From: Candidatus Pacearchaeota archaeon
GTDB lineage: Archaea; Nanobdellota; Nanobdellia; Pacearchaeales; GW2011-AR1
Length of the DNA: 55,117 nt
Assembly (NCBI GenBank): GCA_017609285.1
Contig: JAFCEE010000001.1
Location: 82,475 to 137,591 of the forward strand
Reading direction: 5' to 3'
The translations under genes and the position numbers were made by a program. Positions 29,856 to 39,250 of this stretch are shown here, piece by piece. Positions within the stretch are counted from its first letter, which is position 1; each line of letters begins with the position of its first letter. The notes beneath the pieces are model-generated. The model did no database searches and was not told the DNA's origin. It saw nothing but the letters and a program-made list of their open reading frames with translations.

Positions 29856-30450
29856 TTTTAAGATAAAATTTTATTTGGTTATATGCTTTTTTAATTGTAC
29901 CTGAGGTATTTATTTTAGTTATTGGAACTTCTTTGCTTAATTCTTGTATTTTTTTATAATATCTTTTAATATTTTCTTTTGAAACTTCTTTTTTTCTTTT
30001 CCAGATTGTTTCTACAGGAGCTTTTAAAACAAAGCAAAAATCTGGTTTTGGGGTTACTAATTTGAAAAACTTAAATTTCAGTCCCTTCATGAATGCGAGT
30101 CTTTCATAAAAATACCTATCAAAAAGTATATAATCATTTCTACTAAAAAGAGCTTCAATATATCTAAACCATAACTCGAGATAATAAACTATTGAAAAGA
30201 ATAAATTTCTGTCCTTATAAAACTCTTTTGAATATCTGTCAGGATATTTTTCATTTTTAGATTTATAATGTCTCCTCTTAAGATTAACAAAAATTCTTGC
30301 TGCGTATGTCAGGAAAGGAAGATGAAAATTTTTTTTCCATCCCATAATAACAATCTTTGTTTTTTTGTTTTTATTTTCCAAAGATTGTTTTATCTTATTT
30401 ATTAGCGTTGTCTTACCTGAACCATCGATTCCCAAAAAAACTATTTTCAT
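29845..30450 (-). CDS. Thymidylate-kinase-like P-loop kinase
   Basis: MKIVFLGIDGSGKTTLINKIKQSL Walker A; DYILFDRYFYERLAF; ATG at 30450 preferred over longer ORF. Confidence 0.8.
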   Translation of the reverse strand: MKIVFLGIDGSGKTTLINKIKQSLENKNKKTKIVIMGWKKNFHLPFLTYAARIFVNLKRRHYKSKNEKYPDRYSKEFYKDRNLFFSIVYYLELWFRYIEALFSRNDYILFDRYFYERLAFMKGLKFKFFKLVTPKPDFCFVLKAPVETIWKRKKEVSKENIKRYYKKIQELSKEVPITKINTSGTIKKAYNQIKFYLKNEI

Positions 30451-30598
30451 AAGAAGATAATCTCTGAATGATTTAAAAACTTTTAGTTTTAAAATATCAC
30501 AAACTTTTAAAACTCTAGATTGATAAAAATTATGAGAAAAGATGATAATAGAATTTAAAACAAATGGAAAAAACAAGGAAAGATTTTTAGGGAAAAAA

Positions 30599-31192
30599 AT
30601 GAATTCAAAAAAGAATCTATTAATTGAATTTTTTGGTTTATCAAGAACAGGAAAAACCACATATAGAAAGAAATTGGAGGAAAAAGGTTATAAATTTAAT
30701 AGCTCAAGACAATTTAAACGCTATCCAATTATAATAAGATTTTACTATTTTATGAAATATTTTGTTAAATATCCATTAAGAACAATTTACTTTTTTTATA
30801 AGCTTAATTCAAATTATTTGAAATTAGAGAAATTTTCAGTTATTCAATATGTAAAGATTTTTTTAATTAAGAATCTTTATCTCTCAAGAGTTTTAAGCGA
30901 TTCTGAATTAGCAAGACAGATAAAGGGTCCTGTTGTGCTTGAAGATTTTTCTCATCAGGCTATTTTTATGATTCTTCAAAGAAAGGCATTTGAAAAAGAG
31001 ATTAAGATATTATTAAAAATTCTGCCAAAACCAGATGTTTTATATATCTTTGAAACAGATAAAAGAACAAGATATGAAAGATTAAAAAAAACAAGATTCC
31101 CACATTTTAGATTTGGTAAAGATTACCCGGAGAGGTGGATGAGAAATTCAGAATATAATTACAAAATAATTAAAAAAATATATACAGAATGA
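30599..31192 (+). CDS. P-loop kinase-like protein
   Basis: NLLIEFFGLSRTGKTTYRKKLEEKGYKF Walker A; GPVVLEDFSHQAIFMI; ATG at 30599. Confidence 0.75.
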   Translation: MNSKKNLLIEFFGLSRTGKTTYRKKLEEKGYKFNSSRQFKRYPIIIRFYYFMKYFVKYPLRTIYFFYKLNSNYLKLEKFSVIQYVKIFLIKNLYLSRVLSDSELARQIKGPVVLEDFSHQAIFMILQRKAFEKEIKILLKILPKPDVLYIFETDKRTRYERLKKTRFPHFRFGKDYPERWMRNSEYNYKIIKKIYTE

Positions 31193-32331
31193 AAAATAAA
31201 AATCCATTAAGAGTGTTGCTTTTTTGTGGTTGGGGGTATACCGGGATTGGAGGAGTAGAAGGATTTACAAAGAACTTAGCTGAATCTTTAGTTAAGGAAG
31301 GGCAGAATGTTTCTGTATTAACTCACAAACTAAAAAACGAGAAAGATGAAGTTGTAAATGGGGTTAAAGTCTATTATGTACCAAAAGTTCCAAGAATAAA
31401 ATATTTTCTGCCTATATATATAATAAGGTTTTTAATTATTTTTTACAAGGCTTTTTTAATTCGTTTGAAAAATAAGATAGAGATTGTTTTAACTAACGAA
31501 CCTGAATCTATTTCCTTTATGCCTTTAAGATTATTTGGCGTAAAAATAATGGTCAGAGGATTTTGGCTTTATAAGCATCTTAGTATTGAAGTAGAATCTT
31601 TAGTTAAAAATAAATTATTAACTTCTTTTTTGAAAAGTGTTTTAAGATTGTATCAAAAAACAGTAATTAAATTAGCTAATGCTGTAATCGGAGTTAAAAA
31701 AGAGGATGTTGTTGGTTTAAAAAAGATTACTAATAAAAAACCTTTTCATCTTCCTGCTGCAATAAACGATAAAATTTTTTATCCTTCTAATAAACAGAAT
31801 AAAGATATTTTAGTTTATCATGGATTTTTAAGAGCCGTGAAAAGAATAGAACTCTTAATAAAATTATTTGACAAAATAAAAGACAGGCATAATAAAGCTA
31901 AATTATACCTTATTGGAGGGTTGAGAGAACCTTATACAAAAGAATATCTATTGAGTTATAGCAGGTATAAAAAAGACATAAAGTTTCTGGGCAAAAAAAA
32001 TAAACAAGAGTTAGGAAAACTTCTAAGAAAATCAGGCATATTTATTCAGACAGCTATTGATTTTGGAAATTCCCCAACAGAGGCTGCTGCTTGTGGACTT
32101 CCTATAGTTGCGTTAGGTAATTTTAATGAAGACATTGGAATTTTTGCTAAAAGTGAAAGAGAATTTGTTAATGAAGTTGTAAGATTATTAAAAGATAAAA
32201 GATATTACAAAAAAGAAAGTGAAAAAAATAAAAAATATATTAAGGATAATAGGAGTTGGAAGGTCATAGTCAAAAAATATATAAAGATTTTTAGATATAT
32301 ATCTAGAACAAATAAAAAACGTCTTTTTTAA
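31189..32331 (+). CDS. GT4 family glycosyltransferase
   Basis: GIGGVEGFTKNLAESLVKEGQNVSVLTHK...GNSPTEAAACGLPIVALG. Confidence 0.9.
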   Translation: MKNKNPLRVLLFCGWGYTGIGGVEGFTKNLAESLVKEGQNVSVLTHKLKNEKDEVVNGVKVYYVPKVPRIKYFLPIYIIRFLIIFYKAFLIRLKNKIEIVLTNEPESISFMPLRLFGVKIMVRGFWLYKHLSIEVESLVKNKLLTSFLKSVLRLYQKTVIKLANAVIGVKKEDVVGLKKITNKKPFHLPAAINDKIFYPSNKQNKDILVYHGFLRAVKRIELLIKLFDKIKDRHNKAKLYLIGGLREPYTKEYLLSYSRYKKDIKFLGKKNKQELGKLLRKSGIFIQTAIDFGNSPTEAAACGLPIVALGNFNEDIGIFAKSEREFVNEVVRLLKDKRYYKKESEKNKKYIKDNRSWKVIVKKYIKIFRYISRTNKKRLF

Positions 32332-33431
32332 CTTAAAAATTGTTTTATTGATTCTACAATATATTCTTGATTTTCTTTTGTTAGATTAAGATGAAGAGGG
32401 ATTGTTAAAATTCTTTTTGAGATTTTTTCGGTAATTGGCAAACTGCACTCTTTATCCCCAAACTTGTTTTTAAAATAAGTATAAAGATGAACTGGATTAT
32501 AAGATATTCTTGTAGGAATTTCCTTGGATTTTAAAAATTCTATACAAGAGTTTCTTGTTTCTTCATCTTCAAAAATAATATTGTAAGTGCAATAAACAGA
32601 CTCATTGTTTTCTTTGTATAATGGAATTTTGATTTTATTGACATCTTTTAATTGTTCATTATAAAAATTAGCTATTTCTCTCCTTTTACTAATTAAAAAA
32701 TCAAGTTTTTTAAATTGTGATAGGCCGAGAGCTGCATTCATTGTAGACATTCTTAGATTAAGTCCAGCAGTTATATAATCCTTATTTTCTGCTCTTCCAT
32801 GAGACCTTATCATCTTAAGTTTTGATGCTACTTCATCAGAATTAGTTATCACCATCCCACCTTCGCCAGTAGTAATAATTTTATTAAAACAAAAGCTTGT
32901 TGCGGAGGAGTGACCAAAACTTCCAGCTTTTTTTCCATCGAGTTTTGCTCCCAAAGATTGTGCATTGTCTTCTATTAAAAGCAAATTATGGTCGTCTGCT
33001 ATTTTTCTTAGATTTTTTATGTCTTTGGTTACAGCCCCTGCAAAATGAATTGGCATTATTGCTTTTGTATTCTCTGTTATTTTTTTTTCTACATCTTTTG
33101 AATCTAATCCTAATGTTTTTTCTTCTATATCTGCAAAAACAGGTTTTGCTCCTGCAAAAATAACTGAATTTATAGTGGCTGGGAAGGTAAATGAAGGAAC
33201 AATCACTTCTCCAGAAGTGATATTATTGGCAAGTAAATTCGCATATAAGGCAGATGTTCCAGAATTAAAAGCTATAGCATTTTTCATCTCAAGAAATTCA
33301 GCAATTTTCTTTTCAAATTCTTCTATTTCGAGGCCATTTGTCCAGTAAGTTCCTCTTTTTATTACATTAGTTACAGCTTCAATATCCTTTTCATCGGCAT
33401 AAGATTCAAATAACATTATTTTTTTGTTCAT
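32328..33431 (-). CDS. DegT/DnrJ/EryC1 family sugar aminotransferase
   Basis: AIAFNSGTSALYANLLA...VIVPSFTFPATIN...NKIITTGEGGM PLP lysine; start 33431 or 33443. Confidence 0.93.
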   Translation of the reverse strand: MNKKIMLFESYADEKDIEAVTNVIKRGTYWTNGLEIEEFEKKIAEFLEMKNAIAFNSGTSALYANLLANNITSGEVIVPSFTFPATINSVIFAGAKPVFADIEEKTLGLDSKDVEKKITENTKAIMPIHFAGAVTKDIKNLRKIADDHNLLLIEDNAQSLGAKLDGKKAGSFGHSSATSFCFNKIITTGEGGMVITNSDEVASKLKMIRSHGRAENKDYITAGLNLRMSTMNAALGLSQFKKLDFLISKRREIANFYNEQLKDVNKIKIPLYKENNESVYCTYNIIFEDEETRNSCIEFLKSKEIPTRISYNPVHLYTYFKNKFGDKECSLPITEKISKRILTIPLHLNLTKENQEYIVESIKQFLS

Positions 33432-33432
33432 T

Positions 33433-34341
33433 TTATCTAACAACTAAATCTTGTCCTATTGAAAATATCTCTTCTGCTTTTCTTTCTTTGTCTCCTTCTT
33501 TTTGCACTAATTTTATCCTTAATCCTCTATTTTTAGCAATAACCACTGCTCCTTCATTATCTACCGCAGCGATTCTTCCAGGAATTCCATGAAAGTTTCT
33601 TTCTTCTAATTGTGACCGCCAAACATAAATTTTATCTCTAGAATAATAAAAAAATGCCCCGGGATAAGGATGAGTTAAAGCTCTAATTTGATTATGAATC
33701 TGCCAGTCAGTCATAGAATCCCAATTAAATATTCCATCTCTTGGATGTCGTTTTGTATAATAACTCCCTTCGTTTGGATTTTGAATTCTTGGATGAATTT
33801 TCCTACTTTCAATTTTGTCACAAACGTCAATAAGCATTCTTGGATAAATTTCTAGTGTTTTGTCTAAAACATCTTTAATAGTCTGTTCTTTTGACACTGC
33901 AATTCTTTCTTGAGCGAGAATTGGACCTGTATCTATTCCTTCGTCAACATTGTATATTGATAAACCAATTGTTTTTTCTCCATTTATCAATGCCCAATTT
34001 AATGGGGCTGCGCCTCTGTAATATGGGAGTAAACTTGCATGCAAATTAATACATCCATAACGTGGAATGTTAAGTAATTCTTTTCCGATAATTTTAGAAT
34101 AGCCACACATAACTATTAAATCTGGTTTAAGATGTCTAATTCTCTTGATATTCCTCTTATTATTTGGTTTTTCTTCTATGCTTGACGGAATCCCTAATTC
34201 TTTGGCTTTTTTGTCTATACTCTCATACCATCCCCCTTCTCCCCTCTGAGCTATTGCATAAACTAATTCATGGTTACTGTTAGCTAATGCTTCTAAACAA
34301 GTAATCCCTCTTTGATTGTTCCCCATATAGACAATTCTCAT
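33433..34341 (-). CDS. Sugar N-formyltransferase-like protein (Met-tRNA formyltransferase fold)
   Basis: GCINLHASLLPYYRGAAPLNWALINGEKTIGLSIYNVDEGIDTGPIL catalytic N/H/D motif. Confidence 0.92.
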   Translation of the reverse strand: MRIVYMGNNQRGITCLEALANSNHELVYAIAQRGEGGWYESIDKKAKELGIPSSIEEKPNNKRNIKRIRHLKPDLIVMCGYSKIIGKELLNIPRYGCINLHASLLPYYRGAAPLNWALINGEKTIGLSIYNVDEGIDTGPILAQERIAVSKEQTIKDVLDKTLEIYPRMLIDVCDKIESRKIHPRIQNPNEGSYYTKRHPRDGIFNWDSMTDWQIHNQIRALTHPYPGAFFYYSRDKIYVWRSQLEERNFHGIPGRIAAVDNEGAVVIAKNRGLRIKLVQKEGDKERKAEEIFSIGQDLVVR

Positions 34342-34349
34342 TTTAGTTG

Positions 34350-35351
34350 TTAAGAAAGATTATTGTTTTTAACAAAATCTAGATATTCTTCCATTCCCTT
34401 TTCTAAATTGTATTCTGGTTTGTAGCCTAACAAATTCTTGGCTTTTGAAATATCTAATGTACCACGATTGGGTCTATATACATCTCTTGTTTTTTCAATA
34501 ATTTTTGTATTTGGTATCAATTTTTTTATTGTTTCAGCAAGTTCTTTTATTGTTCTTCCTTCTCCAAAAGTTATATTAAATGTTTCGTTTAAAGCTTTTT
34601 TTGAATTGGCTACTAATACAAATCCTTTAGCAACATCTTTAATATAACTGAAATCAAGTTTATGTAAACCTCCATTATCTAAAACTAATTCTTTTCCTTT
34701 TAATGCATTTGTCAAAAAAATTTCTGTAACTCTTCTATTACAATCTGTTGGGCCGTAAACAGCAGATGGTCTTATTATTGAATAAGGAAGATTAAATCGT
34801 TTTGAATAGACTTTAACTAAATGTTCTCCAGCTAATTTCATTGCTCCATAAATTCCTATTGGATTACATTGCTGGTTTTCTTTTGCTGGAATTATGTTAT
34901 TTTCATTATCTCTTAAAAAATCCCCATATACCATGCTTGAAGATGTATAAATAAATTTATCAAGATTTAAGTTTAAATTTCTTATAGCTTCTAAAATTGA
35001 AATAGTTGACTCAAATATATTTATTCTTGCTTCATCAGGATAATCATCACAAACTTTCGCTATTGGAAGTGCGGCTAAATGGATAATTATTTCAGGATTA
35101 TATTTTCTGAGAGATTGTTTTAATAATTCTTTATCTGTAACATCTCCCCTCATTCTAACAACTCTCTCCCCATATTTTTTTAATTCCTTTATTCTGTATT
35201 GTTGATATTTAAACCAGGAACTTTCTTCAAGAGGAATATAATGTTTATGGGCATCATAAATCACTACTTTATTGTCCTCGTCTTTTAAAATTTCTTTAGC
35301 CACATGGAACCCAATAAAACCGTCGCCTCCAGTCAAAAAATAAGTTTTCAT
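34350..35351 (-). CDS. NAD-dependent epimerase/dehydratase (extended SDR)
   Basis: TGGDGFIGFHVAKEIL; IYGAMKLAGEHL; YTSSSMVYG. Confidence 0.93.
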   Translation of the reverse strand: MKTYFLTGGDGFIGFHVAKEILKDEDNKVVIYDAHKHYIPLEESSWFKYQQYRIKELKKYGERVVRMRGDVTDKELLKQSLRKYNPEIIIHLAALPIAKVCDDYPDEARINIFESTISILEAIRNLNLNLDKFIYTSSSMVYGDFLRDNENNIIPAKENQQCNPIGIYGAMKLAGEHLVKVYSKRFNLPYSIIRPSAVYGPTDCNRRVTEIFLTNALKGKELVLDNGGLHKLDFSYIKDVAKGFVLVANSKKALNETFNITFGEGRTIKELAETIKKLIPNTKIIEKTRDVYRPNRGTLDISKAKNLLGYKPEYNLEKGMEEYLDFVKNNNLS

Positions 35352-35395
35352 TTTTGAAAAAAAGTGGTCACGTTTATAAATTTTTCTATGGTTTT

Positions 35396-36223
35396 TTATA
35401 ATCTTTTTAACTTATGTTTTATTGCGACTAAACTTTCCCTTATCATTGCAGTTACCAAACTGCCAGTTTGTAATTTTTTAAGGATTTTATTTTTAATTCC
35501 TTCTTTTTTGCTTTTATGTTTAATATAATTCTTAATGGCAAGATTATCAAAGATAGTGTTTGAATTAAATATTACTGCCAATGTCGGGCCATAACTTTCT
35601 GATTTTTCTCCTTTTCTTTTATAGGGAGCTCTTCCTGTATTTCTGACTTGCTCCCATATCGGCTTGTCTAAGTCTTTAAATTTCTGAACAAAATTTTTAT
35701 CATCACTAAAAAATGCGTGTGGAAAAAGAATTTCTGCTAAATTCCTGCTAAAAGTGTTTTTATGTAAATCGTGGATAAAAACAATTTTAACTCTTTTATC
35801 TTTTAAAATTTTTAATGCTAACTGAATTGCTCTCTCACCCTTAGGTCCGTCAATAATGACTATACAATCTTCTTTTATTAATTTTGGAATAAGTTGTATT
35901 GAATCCCCATAAAATAATTTGATATTCCTGTATTTTTTTAGATTTTTTTCTGAAAATTTCACATCTTTTCCAAATCTGTCATAATCAATACTTTGAATAT
36001 ATTTTTCTGAACCTAAAAAAGATCTTGCGAGAATTTTTGTGCTATATCCTCTTGCTCTTCCACTTTCAATAATCTGATTTATGTTTAAATAAGAAGCTAA
36101 GGAAAACACAAGGAGAAGTTCACTATTTAGCATTCCTCTTATCTCAAATTTTGTGTTCCTAATAATTTGTGAAAATTTTTTTTTGTTTTTTTCACATATC
36201 TTTATTATCAATTTTTTTTTCAT
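35396..36223 (-). CDS. Class I SAM methyltransferase-like protein
   Basis: QIIESGRARGYSTKILARSF...IKLFYGDSIQLIPKLI...IVIIDGPKG. Confidence 0.65.
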   Translation of the reverse strand: MKKKLIIKICEKNKKKFSQIIRNTKFEIRGMLNSELLLVFSLASYLNINQIIESGRARGYSTKILARSFLGSEKYIQSIDYDRFGKDVKFSEKNLKKYRNIKLFYGDSIQLIPKLIKEDCIVIIDGPKGERAIQLALKILKDKRVKIVFIHDLHKNTFSRNLAEILFPHAFFSDDKNFVQKFKDLDKPIWEQVRNTGRAPYKRKGEKSESYGPTLAVIFNSNTIFDNLAIKNYIKHKSKKEGIKNKILKKLQTGSLVTAMIRESLVAIKHKLKRL

Positions 36224-36252
36224 ATTTGTTAGATCAAAATTTTTAATAATTC

Positions 36253-37791
36253 TTATGATTTAAATTTTTCTTTAAACTTATTAAAAAATGATTTTATAAT
36301 CATTATATCATTTTTGTCTAAACCTCTGATTAAGAGGATTATAATAATATAAGATAATAGGAAGAATATTAATAGGATGCTCAAATTGATAATACTGATG
36401 GTCACAAATTTTTTAAGATAAAGAAGGATTGCTGCTGAAAGAAATCCTGCTGTTAGTACGGATATCATTTTTCTTCTAATAGGAAGAATAGAAAGATAAT
36501 AATTACATTGAAACATAAAAATTATTGAAAGTAATACAAGTGAAGCTGATGATGCAAATGCTGCTCCAGCAATCCCATATTTAGGAATCAATAAAATATT
36601 CAAAATTATGTTAAATGCTGTTATAAAGATTATATCAAACAAGATTAATTTTGATCTTCCAGACATTGCTAGTAGATTATGTGAAATGCTGAATATAGAA
36701 AAGAATAATACCCCAAAACTCAGAATTCTTAATGCAACTTCTCCTTCAAGATACTGATTTCCAAATAAGATATTAATGAATGCTCCTGGAAATATGACCA
36801 TCAAAATAAAAAGGGGGAGAACAGCTGTAAAAACCCATTTTCCAATTTGCTGGCTTATTTGTTTTACAATTTCTTTGTGTCCTCTAGCATACTCTTTATT
36901 TATAAGTGGGAAAAAAAGTTGAAGAAATAAACTTAATGGGATTGTAAGAAAAAAAGCTGTAGGAACTACTGCATTATATACTCCTACATCCCCTACTGTT
37001 CTAAAAATACCAATTATAAAAGTGTCTGTCCAATGAAATATTTGCCATATAAATGCATAAAAAGCTAAAGGCCAAGAATATGAAAAAACTTTCCTAAATA
37101 TTTTTTCTTTTTTCTTAATCTTCTCTGCCTTTCTAAATATATAAGGAAATTTGTATCTGCATACAAAAAAAGCTGTTAATAAAGTTCCAAATATGCCTAA
37201 AAGATAAGAATAGATTATAGCATTTGATTTAAAACCAAGAAAAATGAATAATATAAGAAAAGTTAATTTAAATGAGCTTAAAAGAATTCTTGTTATAAAT
37301 GTGTGCCATTTAATCTCTTCATGAGCTCTTATTATCGGAAGAAATGTATTCAATAAGATAGTTAATGGAACAGAAATACTAAAAAATTTAAGAAAGATCA
37401 TCAAATCAGGTTCATTAAAAATTGATAAAGAGATTAAATTAGAGAAACAAAAAAGGATTATTCCTCCAACCAAACCAAGAATCAATAAAAATAAAAAAGA
37501 GGACTTAAACAAATACTGAATTTTGTTTTTTTCATTTTTGCCTCTAAAAATGGAGATATATCTTAACAATCCTTCATTTAAGCCTAAAGCAAAAAAAGCA
37601 ATAAACCAACCAGAAATCATTATAGACAAAGAAAACAAACCATAAATCTCTGGGCCAAAATTTCTTGCTATTACAATCCTGTATAGATAGGTAAAAATCT
37701 TTGATATGATTATTCCTGCTAATACAATCATAGAAGATTTTGCTAATAATTTTAGTGAATGATTAAAGAGTTCTTGGTTATCTTGGTCCAT
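36253..37791 (-). CDS. Oligosaccharide flippase (Wzx/MATE-like)
   Basis: About 12-14 TM; ARNFGPEIYGLFSLSIMISGWF; VGVYNAVVPTAFFLTIPLSL. Confidence 0.92.
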   Translation of the reverse strand: MDQDNQELFNHSLKLLAKSSMIVLAGIIISKIFTYLYRIVIARNFGPEIYGLFSLSIMISGWFIAFFALGLNEGLLRYISIFRGKNEKNKIQYLFKSSFLFLLILGLVGGIILFCFSNLISLSIFNEPDLMIFLKFFSISVPLTILLNTFLPIIRAHEEIKWHTFITRILLSSFKLTFLILFIFLGFKSNAIIYSYLLGIFGTLLTAFFVCRYKFPYIFRKAEKIKKKEKIFRKVFSYSWPLAFYAFIWQIFHWTDTFIIGIFRTVGDVGVYNAVVPTAFFLTIPLSLFLQLFFPLINKEYARGHKEIVKQISQQIGKWVFTAVLPLFILMVIFPGAFINILFGNQYLEGEVALRILSFGVLFFSIFSISHNLLAMSGRSKLILFDIIFITAFNIILNILLIPKYGIAGAAFASSASLVLLSIIFMFQCNYYLSILPIRRKMISVLTAGFLSAAILLYLKKFVTISIINLSILLIFFLLSYIIIILLIRGLDKNDIMIIKSFFNKFKEKFKS

Positions 37792-37821
37792 GCATTATAA
37801 TATTAAATAGGTTATTTAAAT

Positions 37822-38493
37822 TTATTTTATAGCAAAGACAGAATAGTTTAGAGTAAAAACAGGATTGTAAAAAAGTTTGTCTGCTAATTTTCCAAACAGA
37901 TTAAAAAGAAGTATAAATGGCTTTGCTATAATTCCTGGGAAAGCATCGGATATCCCCCAGACTACTAGTTGCACTATTGAAAGAGCAGCTCCTCCATTTT
38001 CTTTTATTTCTACATATCTAAATTTTTTGAATATCTCCCTAAGAGAATATTTAGTAAATCTAAAATAATCATATGGCTCTCCATGTAATGGTACTGCCAT
38101 ATTTGTTGTTAATAGACATTTCCCACCGTTTTTCAAAACGCGATAAATTTCATCTACTGCTTTTTTATATCCTATAAGATGCTCTATAACCTGAAAACAA
38201 ACTACACCGTCTACAGAATTATTTTTAATAGGAATTCCTTTTTCTATATCTGCTTTAATATCAACCCCAGGGTAATCAAATTTATCTATCTTAACATAAT
38301 CCTCTGAATTTACAAAAAATTTTTTATAAGGTGACTTGCCAGCTCCAATATCTAATATTTTCCCTCTAAAACGAGGAGCATAAAATTTAACTTTTTTCAA
38401 AATCTCTGAAAAATGTAAGTAAATATCATCTGTTAATTTTGGCCTTTGCCATACTCTCAAAGGCCGCCCTATTTCACCTGTCCATTTTTTCAT
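37822..38493 (-). CDS. Class I SAM-dependent methyltransferase
   Basis: ILDIGAGKSPYKKFF...NNSVDGVVCFQVIEHLIGYKKAVDEIYRVLKNGGKCLLTT. Confidence 0.92.
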   Translation of the reverse strand: MKKWTGEIGRPLRVWQRPKLTDDIYLHFSEILKKVKFYAPRFRGKILDIGAGKSPYKKFFVNSEDYVKIDKFDYPGVDIKADIEKGIPIKNNSVDGVVCFQVIEHLIGYKKAVDEIYRVLKNGGKCLLTTNMAVPLHGEPYDYFRFTKYSLREIFKKFRYVEIKENGGAALSIVQLVVWGISDAFPGIIAKPFILLFNLFGKLADKLFYNPVFTLNYSVFAIK

Positions 38494-38528
38494 GGAAAGT
38501 TAATTAAGAAAGATTATTTAAGAATTAT

Positions 38529-39227
38529 TTAATTGAAAAGTCTATATTTAAGTAGGGTATAAATAGCCACAATCCCATCTTTCCATGTTATCTTTTTTCC
38601 TTCTTTGAAACTTCTACAATCATAGCTAATTGGAATCTCAACAATCTTGATTTTGTTCTTAAGAAGCTTTGCTGTTATTTCTGGTTCTATATCAAATCTA
38701 TAAGATTTCAAATTTAGACTTTCTACCACTTTCTTTGTCATCATTTTATAACAGGTTTCCATATCAGTAATTTTTTTATGATACAAAATAGATGTGAGAA
38801 AAGTAAGAAGTTTGTTCCCATAATAATGCAAGGGAATATTAAACCCGGTCAATTTTCCTAATAATCTTGAGCCAAAAACAACTTCTGTTTTATTTTCTAA
38901 TATTGGTTTAAGCAACTTTTTGAATTCTTCTGGATTGTATTCAAGATCTGCATCCTGAATTACAATAACATCACCAGAAGAATGCTTTAAACCAGTTCTT
39001 ATTGCCGCCCCTTTTCCGAAATTTTTTCGGTGAACAAAGTATTTAATGTTTGGGTATATCTTCTTTAAATTTTTGATTTTTTCTTGTGTATTATCTTCAG
39101 AGGCATCATTTACTATTATTATCTCTTTTTCAAGAGGTAATTGAACTTGGTTAACTTTTTTTATAATTTCCTCAATTGTTTTTTCTTCGTTGTAAACAGG
39201 GACAATTATGCTTATTTTCTTTTTCAT
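38529..39227 (-). CDS. GT2 dolichyl-phosphate sugar synthase-like
   Basis: ISIIVPVYNEEKTIEEIIKKV...VIVIQDADLEYNPEEF...TDMETCYKMM. Confidence 0.92.
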   Translation of the reverse strand: MKKKISIIVPVYNEEKTIEEIIKKVNQVQLPLEKEIIIVNDASEDNTQEKIKNLKKIYPNIKYFVHRKNFGKGAAIRTGLKHSSGDVIVIQDADLEYNPEEFKKLLKPILENKTEVVFGSRLLGKLTGFNIPLHYYGNKLLTFLTSILYHKKITDMETCYKMMTKKVVESLNLKSYRFDIEPEITAKLLKNKIKIVEIPISYDCRSFKEGKKITWKDGIVAIYTLLKYRLFN

Positions 39228-39250
39228 TGGAAGGGTTATATACGAGGGGT

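Noticed and set aside
30451-30660. N-terminal extension of the minus-strand kinase ORF
   Set aside because: MKIVFLGIDGSGKTT at 30450 is a normal kinase N-terminus; the extension overlaps the divergent kinase gene and its promoter
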